A stretch of DNA of 64,000 nt from Microbacterium sp. MAH-37 (GTDB lineage Bacteria; Actinomycetota; Actinomycetes; Actinomycetales; Microbacteriaceae), in the NCBI RefSeq assembly GCF_009758255.1, contig NZ_WSEN01000009.1, positions 248,001 to 312,000 on the forward strand, written 5' to 3'. Each line of letters starts with the position of its first letter. The stretch's first letter is position 1. A program made the translations under genes and the position numbers. Below, piece by piece: positions 45,583 through 54,691 of this stretch. Below the pieces are notes generated by a model. The model saw only the letters and a program-made list of their open reading frames with translations, did no database searches and had not been told where the DNA came from.

Positions 45583-46916
45583 CGCCGCACCGCCGCCTGG
45601 CGGGCGTGCCGCCCGCGGATCAGCATCCGCAGCACGGCGTCCGCGTCGCCGCTCCGCCAGGTGAGCACCTCGACGCCGGTCCTGCGCAGTTCTACGAGGA
45701 TGTCGCTGCGCTCGGCCAGGAGGGTCCTGGTCGCGAGCCGCTGCTCGGCGCTCAGCCGTGTGTCGTCCGGCTCCGGCAGGACGTCGACGGCGACGACGGC
45801 ATGCCCGGATGCTCGCCAGCGGGTCGCGAGCTCGGCGGCCGCGCCGTCGAAGAAGGTGGAGAGCACGAAGACGATCGAGCCCTGCGGAACCGGCGGCGTG
45901 CGGCGGAACCGGGAGCCGTCGCCGCTCACGCCGGTGGCGGCGATCACGTCGCGCAGCCGAGCCAGATACCGTGCGCCCGCCCCGCTGCGCAGGGTGCGGC
46001 CGCCCGGTGCGAGCTCATGGAAGGCCACCCGGTCTCCGGTCTCGATCGCCGCGGTCGCGAGCGACAGCGCCGCCTCGCGGGCGAGGTCGAGCGAGGTGGT
46101 GCCGCTGTGCTCGAGATCACCCGTTCCCCATGTCGCGACGACCTCGCCGAGGTCGTCGGCCGTGTCGACGGCGATCACCACCGAACTGTCGCTGAGCGTG
46201 TTCACCCGGCGCACGTACAGTTCGCCCGGGGCCCGGGACAGACGCGCCGTCGCCCGCCAGTCCACGCGGCGCAGCTCGTCGCCGGGGGCGAACGGGTGGA
46301 TGTCCCTGAAGTCGCCGCCCTGTCCTGGCCTGGCACCCTCGTGGCTGCCGTGCAGCCCGGTCAGCCGCGGGGCGACGGGGAGCTCCTGAAGCCGGCGCAG
46401 GACGGGCGCGGCGTTCCAGCGCAGACGTGCCGTCGGCGTGACGGCGGATGTCCACGCGCCGTCCAGTGCAACCGCCCTCGCCGTGACCGCGAGCAGTTCG
46501 ATCGGACCGGAGTGGCGCAGTCTGCTGCGTGAGCGCAGAGCCTCCTCGTCCGGCGCCACGTCGGCCATGCCGGTGCGGCGTCCAGCCTGATCGACCGCGA
46601 GCTGCACCCATTCGGCGTCCGCATCGATGTCAACACGCCCCACGACGACCCCCTCGCCGTCCCCCGCCTCGGCGCTCAGCTCGACCTCGAGGGCGCCTCC
46701 AGCCGGGCGGCGCAGCAGCGCCCAGACGAAGCACAGCGCGAGCGGGATGCCGACGGCCACGAGGTCGGGGCGGGACAGTGCGAGTCCGATCGCGGCGAGC
46801 ACGACAGCGCCGGCGAGGGCGACGGCGACGACGGGGGTGCGGCGCCACACCAGGGTGGCGGCGACATCAGCGCCGGATGCCGGCGAGGACGGCGCGTCGG
46901 CCCGGAAGCGGCTCAC
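45579..46916 (-). CDS. DUF58 domain protein of a MoxR system
   Basis: 445 residues from the GTG at 46916 (VSRFRADAP), which has GAGGG upstream; a further GTG at 46955 would overlap moxR without a clear ribosome site. Two helices near residues 25-60 are followed by a beta-rich region and then the DUF58 signature GGDFRDIHPFAPGDELRRVDWRATARL. A von Willebrand-A-like segment follows (SSVVIAVDTADDLGE). DUF58 proteins travel with MoxR ATPases, which are thought to act as chaperones in metal or complex assembly. The target here is unknown. Confidence 0.85.
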   Translation of the reverse strand: MSRFRADAPSSPASGADVAATLVWRRTPVVAVALAGAVVLAAIGLALSRPDLVAVGIPLALCFVWALLRRPAGGALEVELSAEAGDGEGVVVGRVDIDADAEWVQLAVDQAGRRTGMADVAPDEEALRSRSRLRHSGPIELLAVTARAVALDGAWTSAVTPTARLRWNAAPVLRRLQELPVAPRLTGLHGSHEGARPGQGGDFRDIHPFAPGDELRRVDWRATARLSRAPGELYVRRVNTLSDSSVVIAVDTADDLGEVVATWGTGDLEHSGTTSLDLAREAALSLATAAIETGDRVAFHELAPGGRTLRSGAGARYLARLRDVIAATGVSGDGSRFRRTPPVPQGSIVFVLSTFFDGAAAELATRWRASGHAVVAVDVLPEPDDTRLSAEQRLATRTLLAERSDILVELRRTGVEVLTWRSGDADAVLRMLIRGRHARQAAVRR

Positions 46917-46926
46917 AGCGCCCTCG

Positions 46927-47916
46927 TCAACGGGTGCCGGCAGCGCTCGGCGCACCGGCGATGGTCGGTGGCACCGGCGTCTGCGCCACCACAGCCGCCA
47001 CGATAGACGCGGGATCGATCCCCTGCGCCCACGCCTGCGGCGTGAGGGTCAATCGGTGCGCGAGGACAGGCTCGGCGATGCGTTTGATGTCGTCGGGTCG
47101 CACGTAGCCGCGTCCGTCGAGGGCGGCGAGGGCGCGGGCGACCAGCACCAGAGCCTGCGAACCGCGGGGCGATGCCCCGACCGCGACGTTGGTCGCTGCG
47201 CGCGTCGCCCGCACGAGATCCACGCAGTACCGTGCGACGTCGGGATCGACGTGGATGCGCTCCACGGCCGCCTGCAGCCGGAGCAGGCCCTCGGCGTCGA
47301 TGACCGTGTCGACCGGGGCGTCCGGCGTCTGCCGCCGCACGCGATCCAGGATGATCTGCGCCTCGCCCTCGGCGCTCGGGTAGCCGACCGACAGCCGCAC
47401 CATGAAGCGATCCAGCTGTGCCTCGGGCAGCGCGTAGGTGCCCTCGTACTCGATCGGGTTCGACGTGGCGATCACGTGGAATGGGGCGGGCAACGGGAAT
47501 CTGTTCCCCTCGACCGTGACCTGGCGCTCGGCCATGGCCTCGAGCATCGCCGACTGGGTCTTCGGGGTGGTGCGGTTGATCTCGTCGGCGAGCAGCAGCC
47601 CCGTGAAGATCGGACCGGGGCGGAACTGGAAGCCGCCGGTCGCCGGCGCGTAGACGTAGGACCCGGTGACGTCACCTGGGAGCATGTCGGGCGTGCACTG
47701 CAGTCGACGGAAGTCGAGCCCGAGCGCCGAGGCGATGCTGCGTGCCGCGAGCGTCTTGCCCAGACCGGGGACATCCTCGAACAAGACGTGTCCGCCGGCC
47801 AGGATCGCGGCGAGAGCGACCGTCAGCGGGCCGTCCATGCCCACCACCGCTCCGCGGACGCTGTCCAGCACCCGGCGGCCGATGCCCTCGATCTGGGTGA
47901 TCTCGTCGGTGTCCAT
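46927..47916 (-). CDS. MoxR-type AAA+ ATPase
   Basis: 329 residues. The AAA core has Walker A FEDVPGLGKTLAARS, the RRLQCTPDMLPGDVTGSYVY loop, Walker B GLLLADEINRTTPKTQ, sensor-1 FHVIATSNPIEYEGT and a sensor-2 region (GASPRGSQALVLVARALA). This is the MRP subfamily of MoxR proteins. Its stop lies 10 bases before the DUF58 start, and it directly follows the small membrane gene upstream. MoxR and DUF58 proteins are believed to work as a pair. Confidence 0.93.
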   Translation of the reverse strand: MDTDEITQIEGIGRRVLDSVRGAVVGMDGPLTVALAAILAGGHVLFEDVPGLGKTLAARSIASALGLDFRRLQCTPDMLPGDVTGSYVYAPATGGFQFRPGPIFTGLLLADEINRTTPKTQSAMLEAMAERQVTVEGNRFPLPAPFHVIATSNPIEYEGTYALPEAQLDRFMVRLSVGYPSAEGEAQIILDRVRRQTPDAPVDTVIDAEGLLRLQAAVERIHVDPDVARYCVDLVRATRAATNVAVGASPRGSQALVLVARALAALDGRGYVRPDDIKRIAEPVLAHRLTLTPQAWAQGIDPASIVAAVVAQTPVPPTIAGAPSAAGTR

Positions 47917-48402
47917 CTATCTCTCCTGCCTTGCTGTGCCGGTGTCGTCCTGCGGGATGCGCTCGATCGCATCGAGGACTTGTTCAAGGTCGCGCCGTCT
48001 CACCTCGCGACGGCTGAAGACGTCGCGGATGCCGGGGCCGATCAGTGCATCGATCTGCGCCGCCTGCGCCGGATCGTCGAGCTCCAGGCCGTGGTGCGCG
48101 AGGCGGCGGCGCAGCATCCGCTCGACGCGCCCGACGATGACGTGCCCTGCAACGCCGGTGCGGGGATTGAGCGACCAGGCCAGCCGCGACACGTCGGATC
48201 CCGGTAGCAGGGCGGTCGGCGGTTCCGGCGGCCAGACACTGCCCTCGTCGATGAACGAGTGGCGGGTCGCCAGCACGACGCCGGTGAGGATGAGCAGCCA
48301 GGAGATCGCGAACTCCACCGGGACGCCGAGCACGGTCATGGCCAGCACGAGGGCACCGGCGACCAGCACGCCGATCACGCCGAGGACGATCCGCCCCTTC
48401 AT
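47917..48402 (-). CDS. Membrane protein of the MoxR operon
   Basis: 161 residues from the ATG at 48402, with GGAGGAG at good spacing; a GTG six bases earlier is possible. Two membrane helices (about 4-26 and 30-46) are followed by a soluble C-terminal part with many Arg/Glu (RVERMLRRRLAHHGLELDD). No named family is recognised. It overlaps the DUF4129 gene by four bases, and its stop abuts the moxR start with no gap, so it belongs to the MoxR operon. Confidence 0.75.
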   Translation of the reverse strand: MKGRIVLGVIGVLVAGALVLAMTVLGVPVEFAISWLLILTGVVLATRHSFIDEGSVWPPEPPTALLPGSDVSRLAWSLNPRTGVAGHVIVGRVERMLRRRLAHHGLELDDPAQAAQIDALIGPGIRDVFSRREVRRRDLEQVLDAIERIPQDDTGTARQER

Positions 48403-49133
48403 CGCCACTCCTCCTCGAGTCGCTCGAGCAGCGTGCGAGCGGTGCGCCGATCGCCGTCGTCGGCGACAAGGCCGCCGAATCGCACCCGCTCGTAGAGATC
48501 GACCAGCGCGACGACGTCCCGCTCGGTGGCGGCGCGCCTGGCGATGATCCTCAGCGTGAACTCACGCGGAGTCTCGCTCGCGCCGCGGGCGACACCCGAG
48601 TCCGCCGCGGTCTGCTCCAACCCGACCCAGGCCGCGATGATCGCATCGCCCGGTTCACGTGACTCCCCCATGACACGGATCGCCTCCGCGATGCCGCGGC
48701 GGATGGCCCGGGCGTCCGCGACCGCCGGCTCGGCGGAACCGGCGACCTGCTCGTCGAGGTCCGTGCCCGCACGGTCACGGAGCGGGCGCGCACGCCACAT
48801 CTCCTTGAGCCTGCGCACCACCACGATGATGAGCAGGACGATCACGGCCAGGACGACGAGGCACACGATCACGGCCATGACCACAGCGATGATCGTCGCG
48901 AGGAGGTCGTCGCGCTTCGGCTCCGGCAGCGGCAGCGGCGTGCCGCTGGGCATCGGCTCGGTGACCTCGGGAAGCGGACGCGAGTCGCCCAGATCGATCG
49001 CGCGGAATGTCGGAAGCCCCTGCAGTGAAGCGACCAGCATGACCACGACGAAGGTCACGGCGACAGCGATCCCCGCGACGAGCGCTCGGGATGCCCCGGT
49101 CCGCCCTTCGGGGGAACGGGAGCCACGTCGCAT
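48399..49133 (-). CDS. DUF4129-like membrane protein, first gene of the MoxR operon
   Basis: 244 residues. One helix lies at about 16-38, then an outside loop with Pro/Glu runs (LPLPEPKRDD), a second long helix (about 77-105) and a cytoplasmic C-terminal domain. That domain (IIAAWVGLEQTAADSG, ETPREFTLRIIARR, LVDLYERVRFGG) matches the DUF4129 tail commonly found beside MoxR and DUF58 genes and in transglutaminase-type operons. No transglutaminase gene is present here. The start at 49133 lies 49 bases from the OhrR gene stop on the same strand. Confidence 0.8.
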   Translation of the reverse strand: MRRGSRSPEGRTGASRALVAGIAVAVTFVVVMLVASLQGLPTFRAIDLGDSRPLPEVTEPMPSGTPLPLPEPKRDDLLATIIAVVMAVIVCLVVLAVIVLLIIVVVRRLKEMWRARPLRDRAGTDLDEQVAGSAEPAVADARAIRRGIAEAIRVMGESREPGDAIIAAWVGLEQTAADSGVARGASETPREFTLRIIARRAATERDVVALVDLYERVRFGGLVADDGDRRTARTLLERLEEEWR

Positions 49134-49182
49134 GACTCCACCCTAGGGGTGCGGCGCACGCGCCTCCGACCGCTGTGGAGAA

Positions 49183-49626
49183 TCAGATCTCTTCCGGGCG
49201 ACGACCTGCGAAGGGAGCGAGTCCGTCGCGCAGTGCAGCGACCTGTCCGACGTCCATGCCGACGCGGGCCATCACCTGTCGGGGCACATCGAGTGCTCGG
49301 TTCCGGAGATCCGCCCCCGCCTCGGTGAGCACGATGTCGAGCCTGCGCTCGTCCTCCGCGCTGCGCTCGCGACGCACCAGTCCGTCTTTCTCGAGCCGCT
49401 TCACCAGCGGCGACGCGGTAGCGGGATCGAGTGCGAGATCGGCGGCCAGATCATGCAGCGGACGCGGCGATCGCTCCCAGAGAGCGAGCATGGCCAGGTA
49501 CTGAGGATGCGTGAGACCGAGGGGTTCCAGGATCGGGCGGTACACGGCGACCACGTTGCGCGCTGCGGTGACGAGGGCGAAGCACAGCTGGTTCTCGAGG
49601 CGCAGCAGATCGTCGGACTCGGTCAT
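49183..49626 (-). CDS. OhrR-type MarR-family regulator
   Basis: 147 residues from 49626. LRLENQLCFALVTAAR places a cysteine at residue 15, exactly where OhrR senses organic peroxides, and LTHPQYLAMLALWE plus the winged helix (LALDPATASPLVKRLEKDGLVRRERSAEDERR) follow the OhrR pattern. Such proteins repress peroxide-defence genes until the cysteine is oxidised. There is no ohr gene nearby; instead the divergent neighbour is a small cysteine protein. A longer frame above 49626 would run through the divergent promoter region. Confidence 0.88.
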   Translation of the reverse strand: MTESDDLLRLENQLCFALVTAARNVVAVYRPILEPLGLTHPQYLAMLALWERSPRPLHDLAADLALDPATASPLVKRLEKDGLVRRERSAEDERRLDIVLTEAGADLRNRALDVPRQVMARVGMDVGQVAALRDGLAPFAGRRPEEI

Positions 49627-49655
49627 GCGATCGATTCTATACATCACGCTAATAG

Positions 49656-49667
49656 TTAGTACACTAA
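49656..49667. promoter_or_regulatory. Operator-like palindrome between the OhrR gene and its divergent neighbour
   Basis: TTAGT-AC-ACTAA (49656-49667) lies in a short AT-rich gap of 46 bases shared by both genes. On the minus strand a TATAGA -10 box lies between it and the regulator start. On the plus strand TACACT at 49660-49665 is followed by seven bases and the ATG, suggesting a leaderless start. Confidence 0.5.
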
Positions 49668-49672
49668 GCAAC

Positions 49673-49915
49673 ATGCCGAAGCATCCAGATCACGTCCCGC
49701 TCCGCACACGGATCCGTGAGGCCGGCGGTTTCTATGCGTGGTTCAACAGCAGGCTGATCCGCCTCGCAGGACCCGCATCCGTCGGCCCCTACGAGGCGAC
49801 TCCGCCGCCCAGCGACGCTCAGCGCGCCGAGCGCGGATGCCCGCTCTGCGGCGCTCCGATGAATCAGCACGTGATCGATCGCAGCGGGCCGAAGCCCCTC
49901 ATGCACTGTCCCTGA
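49673..49915 (+). CDS. Small protein with C-terminal zinc-ribbon-like cysteines
   Basis: 80 residues. The N-terminal part is basic (MPKHPDHVPLRTRIREAGG); the C-terminal part has GCPLCGAPM and then MHCP. That gives three cysteines and several histidines, enough for a metal site though one ligand is unclear. No family is recognised. It is divergent from the OhrR-type regulator and its start lies within the likely promoter/operator region, so it is the best candidate target of that regulator. The frame is open further upstream, but that part overlaps ohrR. Confidence 0.6.
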   Translation: MPKHPDHVPLRTRIREAGGFYAWFNSRLIRLAGPASVGPYEATPPPSDAQRAERGCPLCGAPMNQHVIDRSGPKPLMHCP

Positions 49916-49927
49916 GCGGCACGTCGA

Positions 49928-50253
49928 TCAGTCCGAGGGCAGCTCCTCGCGCGCGATGTCGAGCCAGGCCACCAGGTCGGCGTCGTCCGCGAGAGCTTCC
50001 GGCGACACGTCGAGCCAGTTCGCGCTCATGCTGCGTCCGCCCATCCGCGCGCGGGAGACGCCGGGGCGCAGCAGCAGTTCGGCGCTGTGCTCGCTGTGCA
50101 CGCGCAGCAGCAGGATGCCGCCCTTGCGGGCTCCGACGAGGATCTTCCCGTCCTGCAGGAACGCTCTGCTGCCGAACATCCGGCGCTCCTCTATGCCGTC
50201 GGCGGTGAGCAGCGCGCGGATCCGATCGGCGAGCTCACCGCCCGCGGCGTCCA

Positions 50254-50254
<1 letters not shown>
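49928..50254 (-). CDS. TfoX N-terminal domain protein
   Basis: 108 residues. The pattern IRALLTADGIEERRMFGSRAFLQDGKILVGAR is the TfoX/Sxy N-terminal domain. In gamma-proteobacteria this domain belongs to a competence regulator, but stand-alone copies are common and uncharacterised elsewhere. Its start overlaps the uvrB stop by one base (TGATG), so it is co-transcribed with uvrB. Confidence 0.8.
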
Positions 50255-52332
<2,078 letters not shown>

Positions 52333-52344
52333 GGTTCAAGACTA

Positions 52345-52380
52345 CGAGGGGCCGCCGACGTTGGCGTCGGCGGCCCCTCG
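52345..52380. terminator. Hairpin between uvrB and the Tat-exported gene
   Basis: A perfect 16-bp inverted repeat (52345-52360 and 52365-52380, loop TTGG) lies 15 bases beyond the stop of the exported protein gene and 12 bases before the uvrB start, so it ends the former unit. Confidence 0.7.
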
Positions 52381-52395
52381 CGCGGATGCTGCGGA

Positions 52396-52989
52396 TCAGC
52401 GCCGGCCGGCGTCGGGAGCATTCGGGACCTTCGGCCCCGTGACGGGGATCAGGTCGCGGATGGCCGCGACCAGGCCGTCGATCTTCATCTCGCCATCGAT
52501 GCTCACGCCCGAGATGTTCGCGGTGAGGCTCTCGAGCTCCGGCACCACGCCGAGCGGCAGGTTGTACTCGAAGGTGATTCCCGAGATGCCCGCGTAGCAG
52601 GAGACCGTCATCGTCGCGGTCGCCGTCACGGTGCGTCGCGTGGCCTGCACCAGCGTCCACCCAGGGGTCGCCCCGGAGGTGACCGTCGTGTGCTCGAGAG
52701 TGAAGGCGTCATCGTCGCCGGCGTATGTCAGGGTCGCCGTCAGGTTGAACATCTTGGAGAAGGGGTTGTCCGGGAAGCACTCTTCGACGCGGGCTCCTGA
52801 GAGCCTGGTGTTGGTGTCGTGCACCGAATCGGACGACTCGACCAGGTGCCCGACACTGACGGGGGTGGTCGTGGGTTCGCCGCTGGCCGCATGGGCGGGA
52901 ACCGCCGTGGCGACGGCGATCACGGGCAACGACCATGCCGCCCCCTTCAGGACGGTACGGCGCGAAAGGGCAGACTTCTGCTCCGGCAT
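52396..52989 (-). CDS. Tat-exported protein, paralogue A
   Basis: 197 residues. The twin-arginine signal LSRRTVLKGAAWSLPVIAVA ends in AHAASG, giving export of a folded protein. The mature domain is beta-rich, with two cysteines (EECFPDNP, TVSCYAGI), a TATLTYAGDDDAFTL strand and ATPGWTLV. It is clearly related to the gene at 53269: the same signal peptide and a shared T-Y-x-G...F-T...PGW pattern. No family name is known to me. It could be a cell-surface protein. Downstream of it lies a perfect hairpin. Confidence 0.75.
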   Translation of the reverse strand: MPEQKSALSRRTVLKGAAWSLPVIAVATAVPAHAASGEPTTTPVSVGHLVESSDSVHDTNTRLSGARVEECFPDNPFSKMFNLTATLTYAGDDDAFTLEHTTVTSGATPGWTLVQATRRTVTATATMTVSCYAGISGITFEYNLPLGVVPELESLTANISGVSIDGEMKIDGLVAAIRDLIPVTGPKVPNAPDAGRR

Positions 52990-53225
52990 TGTGTCTCCTG
53001 CGTGTCAGTTGAGACGCGGAGCCCGGTCGGGCCCGCGCAGCTGGCGCAGGGCACGCCGAATAGCGACCGGCGGTTGCCGATCGCGAAGATCCCCAGAATC
53101 ATTTCCCCAAGGTTCCCAAGACGCGCTGCTCCCCAGAGCGTGCACGTCTCCCCTCCTTCGACGCTAGCAAGGAGGGACCAATTATGCAAAACGGCTGAAC
53201 TAATTCGGTCGGTAGCCGGATGCAG

Positions 53226-53261
53226 AGAGCGGGCCGCCACCCGAGGGTGACGGCCCGCTCT
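53226..53261 (-). terminator. Hairpin after Tat paralogue B
   Basis: Arms 53226-53236 and 53251-53261 (AGAGCGGGCCG and complement, 11 bp) enclose a further CCACCC/GGGTG inner stem, 8 bases past the stop codon of the upstream exported gene. Confidence 0.6.
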
Positions 53262-53268
53262 GGACGTT

Positions 53269-53847
53269 TCAGCAGTTCGGAATCTCGCGAGGCCCGACGA
53301 TGGGCGACTGTCCAAGAGTCGGAGAGCACGGAGTCTGGTCCACCAGCGGAGAGACCACGTACTGCCCGTCTTCGCTGACCGCTACGCCTTGGACCGAGAT
53401 GGAACCCGCTCCCGGGTCGGCCTGATTCTGGTTGAACGAGAGAGCGATCGGAGGAAACTGTGCAGATCCTTCCCCGCAGCCGTTCGGCGTCTGCGTCGCG
53501 GTGAGAATGATCTGATCGTCGCTGACGGTCATGTCCCACCCGGGACTCTGATTCACCGTCGGTACGAAGGTGAAGTCTGGATTCGATCCCGTGTAGGTGA
53601 TTGTGACGGTCGCGGTATACGGCTGCTTCATGGCCCCTGACTGCCCGTCTGCGCAATCGACATACATCCCCGACATGCTGACGGTCTGGTTGGTGATGTT
53701 GGCGGACGATTCGTTGAAGTTCCCGACGTTCACGTCACCGCTGGCCGCGCGAGCCGGCACAGCAGCCGCCACGGCCACGACGGGCACCGACCACGCGGCA
53801 CTCTTCAAGACGGTTCGGCGGGACAGGCCTTTCCTGGGCTCAGTCAT
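53269..53847 (-). CDS. Tat-exported protein, paralogue B
   Basis: 192 residues. The signal LSRRTVLKSAAWSVPVVAVA ends in ARAASG, almost the same as in paralogue A. The mature domain has TATVTITYTGSNPDFTFVPT, QSPGWDMTVSDDQ and four cysteines (VDCADG, PNGCGEG, TPCSPT and the terminal NC). Base composition is visibly less GC-rich than in the neighbouring core genes. A pair of tandem paralogues between uvrB and coaE suggests duplication, with a conserved signal and diverging mature parts. The role is unknown. Confidence 0.75.
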   Translation of the reverse strand: MTEPRKGLSRRTVLKSAAWSVPVVAVAAAVPARAASGDVNVGNFNESSANITNQTVSMSGMYVDCADGQSGAMKQPYTATVTITYTGSNPDFTFVPTVNQSPGWDMTVSDDQIILTATQTPNGCGEGSAQFPPIALSFNQNQADPGAGSISVQGVAVSEDGQYVVSPLVDQTPCSPTLGQSPIVGPREIPNC

Positions 53848-53932
53848 TCGGTCGTTCCCCTCGGCGATCAGGCGGGTCTGCTTCTCGGGTCGATGTGCAG
53901 ACGTCCCAGATTACCAGGGGCGCTCTCCGCAC

Positions 53933-54535
53933 TCAGCGGGAGCCCACGACCCGCTCCCACGCCAGATCGACCTGCTGCTTCGTCTGCTCCAGCGTGCCGG
54001 AGGTGTCTATCACGATGTCCGCGATCGCCCGGCGCGCAGCATCCGAGACCTGCGACGCGATGCGCGCCTGCGCGGCGTCCTCGGTCAGGCCACGCAGCTC
54101 GACCAGCCTGCGCACGCGCAGCTCAGCCGGGGCATCCGCGACGATGATGAGATCCCACGGATCGTCCACGCGCGCCTCCACCAGAAGCGGCACGTCGTAG
54201 ACGACCACCGCGTCGGGATCCGCCGCGAACGCCGCCGCGAAGCGGCGCGCCGATTCCTGCCTCACCGCAGGATGCACGATGCCGTTCAGCCGGGCAAGCG
54301 CGGCCTCGTCGCCGAAGACGCGGGCGCCGAGTGCGACGCGGTCGAGTGAGCCGTCCGCCAGCAGCATCCCCGCGCCGAACTCCGCCGCGATGGCCTCCAG
54401 CACCGGCGAACCCGCGGTCTGGACATCGCGCACGATCTGATCGGCGTCGACGATGACGGCGCCGTGCTCGGCGAGGCGGGTCGCGATGGTCGACTTTCCA
54501 GAGGCGATGCCTCCTGTGAGGGCGATGAGCGGCAT
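53933..54535 (-). CDS. coaE: Dephospho-CoA kinase
   Basis: 200 residues, last step of coenzyme A synthesis. P-loop LTGGIASGKSTIATRL at the N-terminus; VIVDADQIVRDV is the acceptor-binding block; LNGIVHPAVRQE and VVYDVPLLVEARVD are further family signatures. The length is minimal, without the C-terminal extension found in some actinobacterial CoaE proteins. It lies downstream of rpsA on the same strand but beyond a strong terminator and a repeat-like spacer. Confidence 0.94.
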   Translation of the reverse strand: MPLIALTGGIASGKSTIATRLAEHGAVIVDADQIVRDVQTAGSPVLEAIAAEFGAGMLLADGSLDRVALGARVFGDEAALARLNGIVHPAVRQESARRFAAAFAADPDAVVVYDVPLLVEARVDDPWDLIIVADAPAELRVRRLVELRGLTEDAAQARIASQVSDAARRAIADIVIDTSGTLEQTKQQVDLAWERVVGSR

Positions 54536-54551
54536 GGAACCATCCTGGCAT

Positions 54552-54624
54552 CCCCAGACGTTTCGTCTCGCTTCGCTCGCTCAACGGCCGGAGGGGAGAA
54601 CTTCGCTCGCTCGACGACGTCTGG
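54552..54624. repeat. Repeat-like spacer with CTTCGCTCGCTC motif copies
   Basis: The stretch is bounded by an inverted pair CCAGACGT (54552-54559) / ACGTCTGG (54617-54624) and holds two direct copies of CTTCGCTCGCTC, each followed by A/G-ACG. It is non-coding, between coaE and the rpsA terminator, and resembles short interspersed intergenic repeats known from Microbacteriaceae genomes. Confidence 0.4.
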
Positions 54625-54635
54625 AGGGATAGAAA

Positions 54636-54677
54636 AACGGAACGGGCCGCCACTTGAAAGTGACGACCCGTTCCGTT
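54636..54677 (-). terminator. Intrinsic terminator of rpsA
   Basis: An 11-bp outer stem (54636-54646 and 54667-54677) with an imperfect inner stem of CCACTT/AAGTG type lies 14 bases after the rpsA stop. Read on the minus strand it is followed by TTTTTCTAT, a proper T-run, the clearest intrinsic terminator in the window. Confidence 0.85.
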
Positions 54678-54691
54678 GCTGTGATCAGTGA

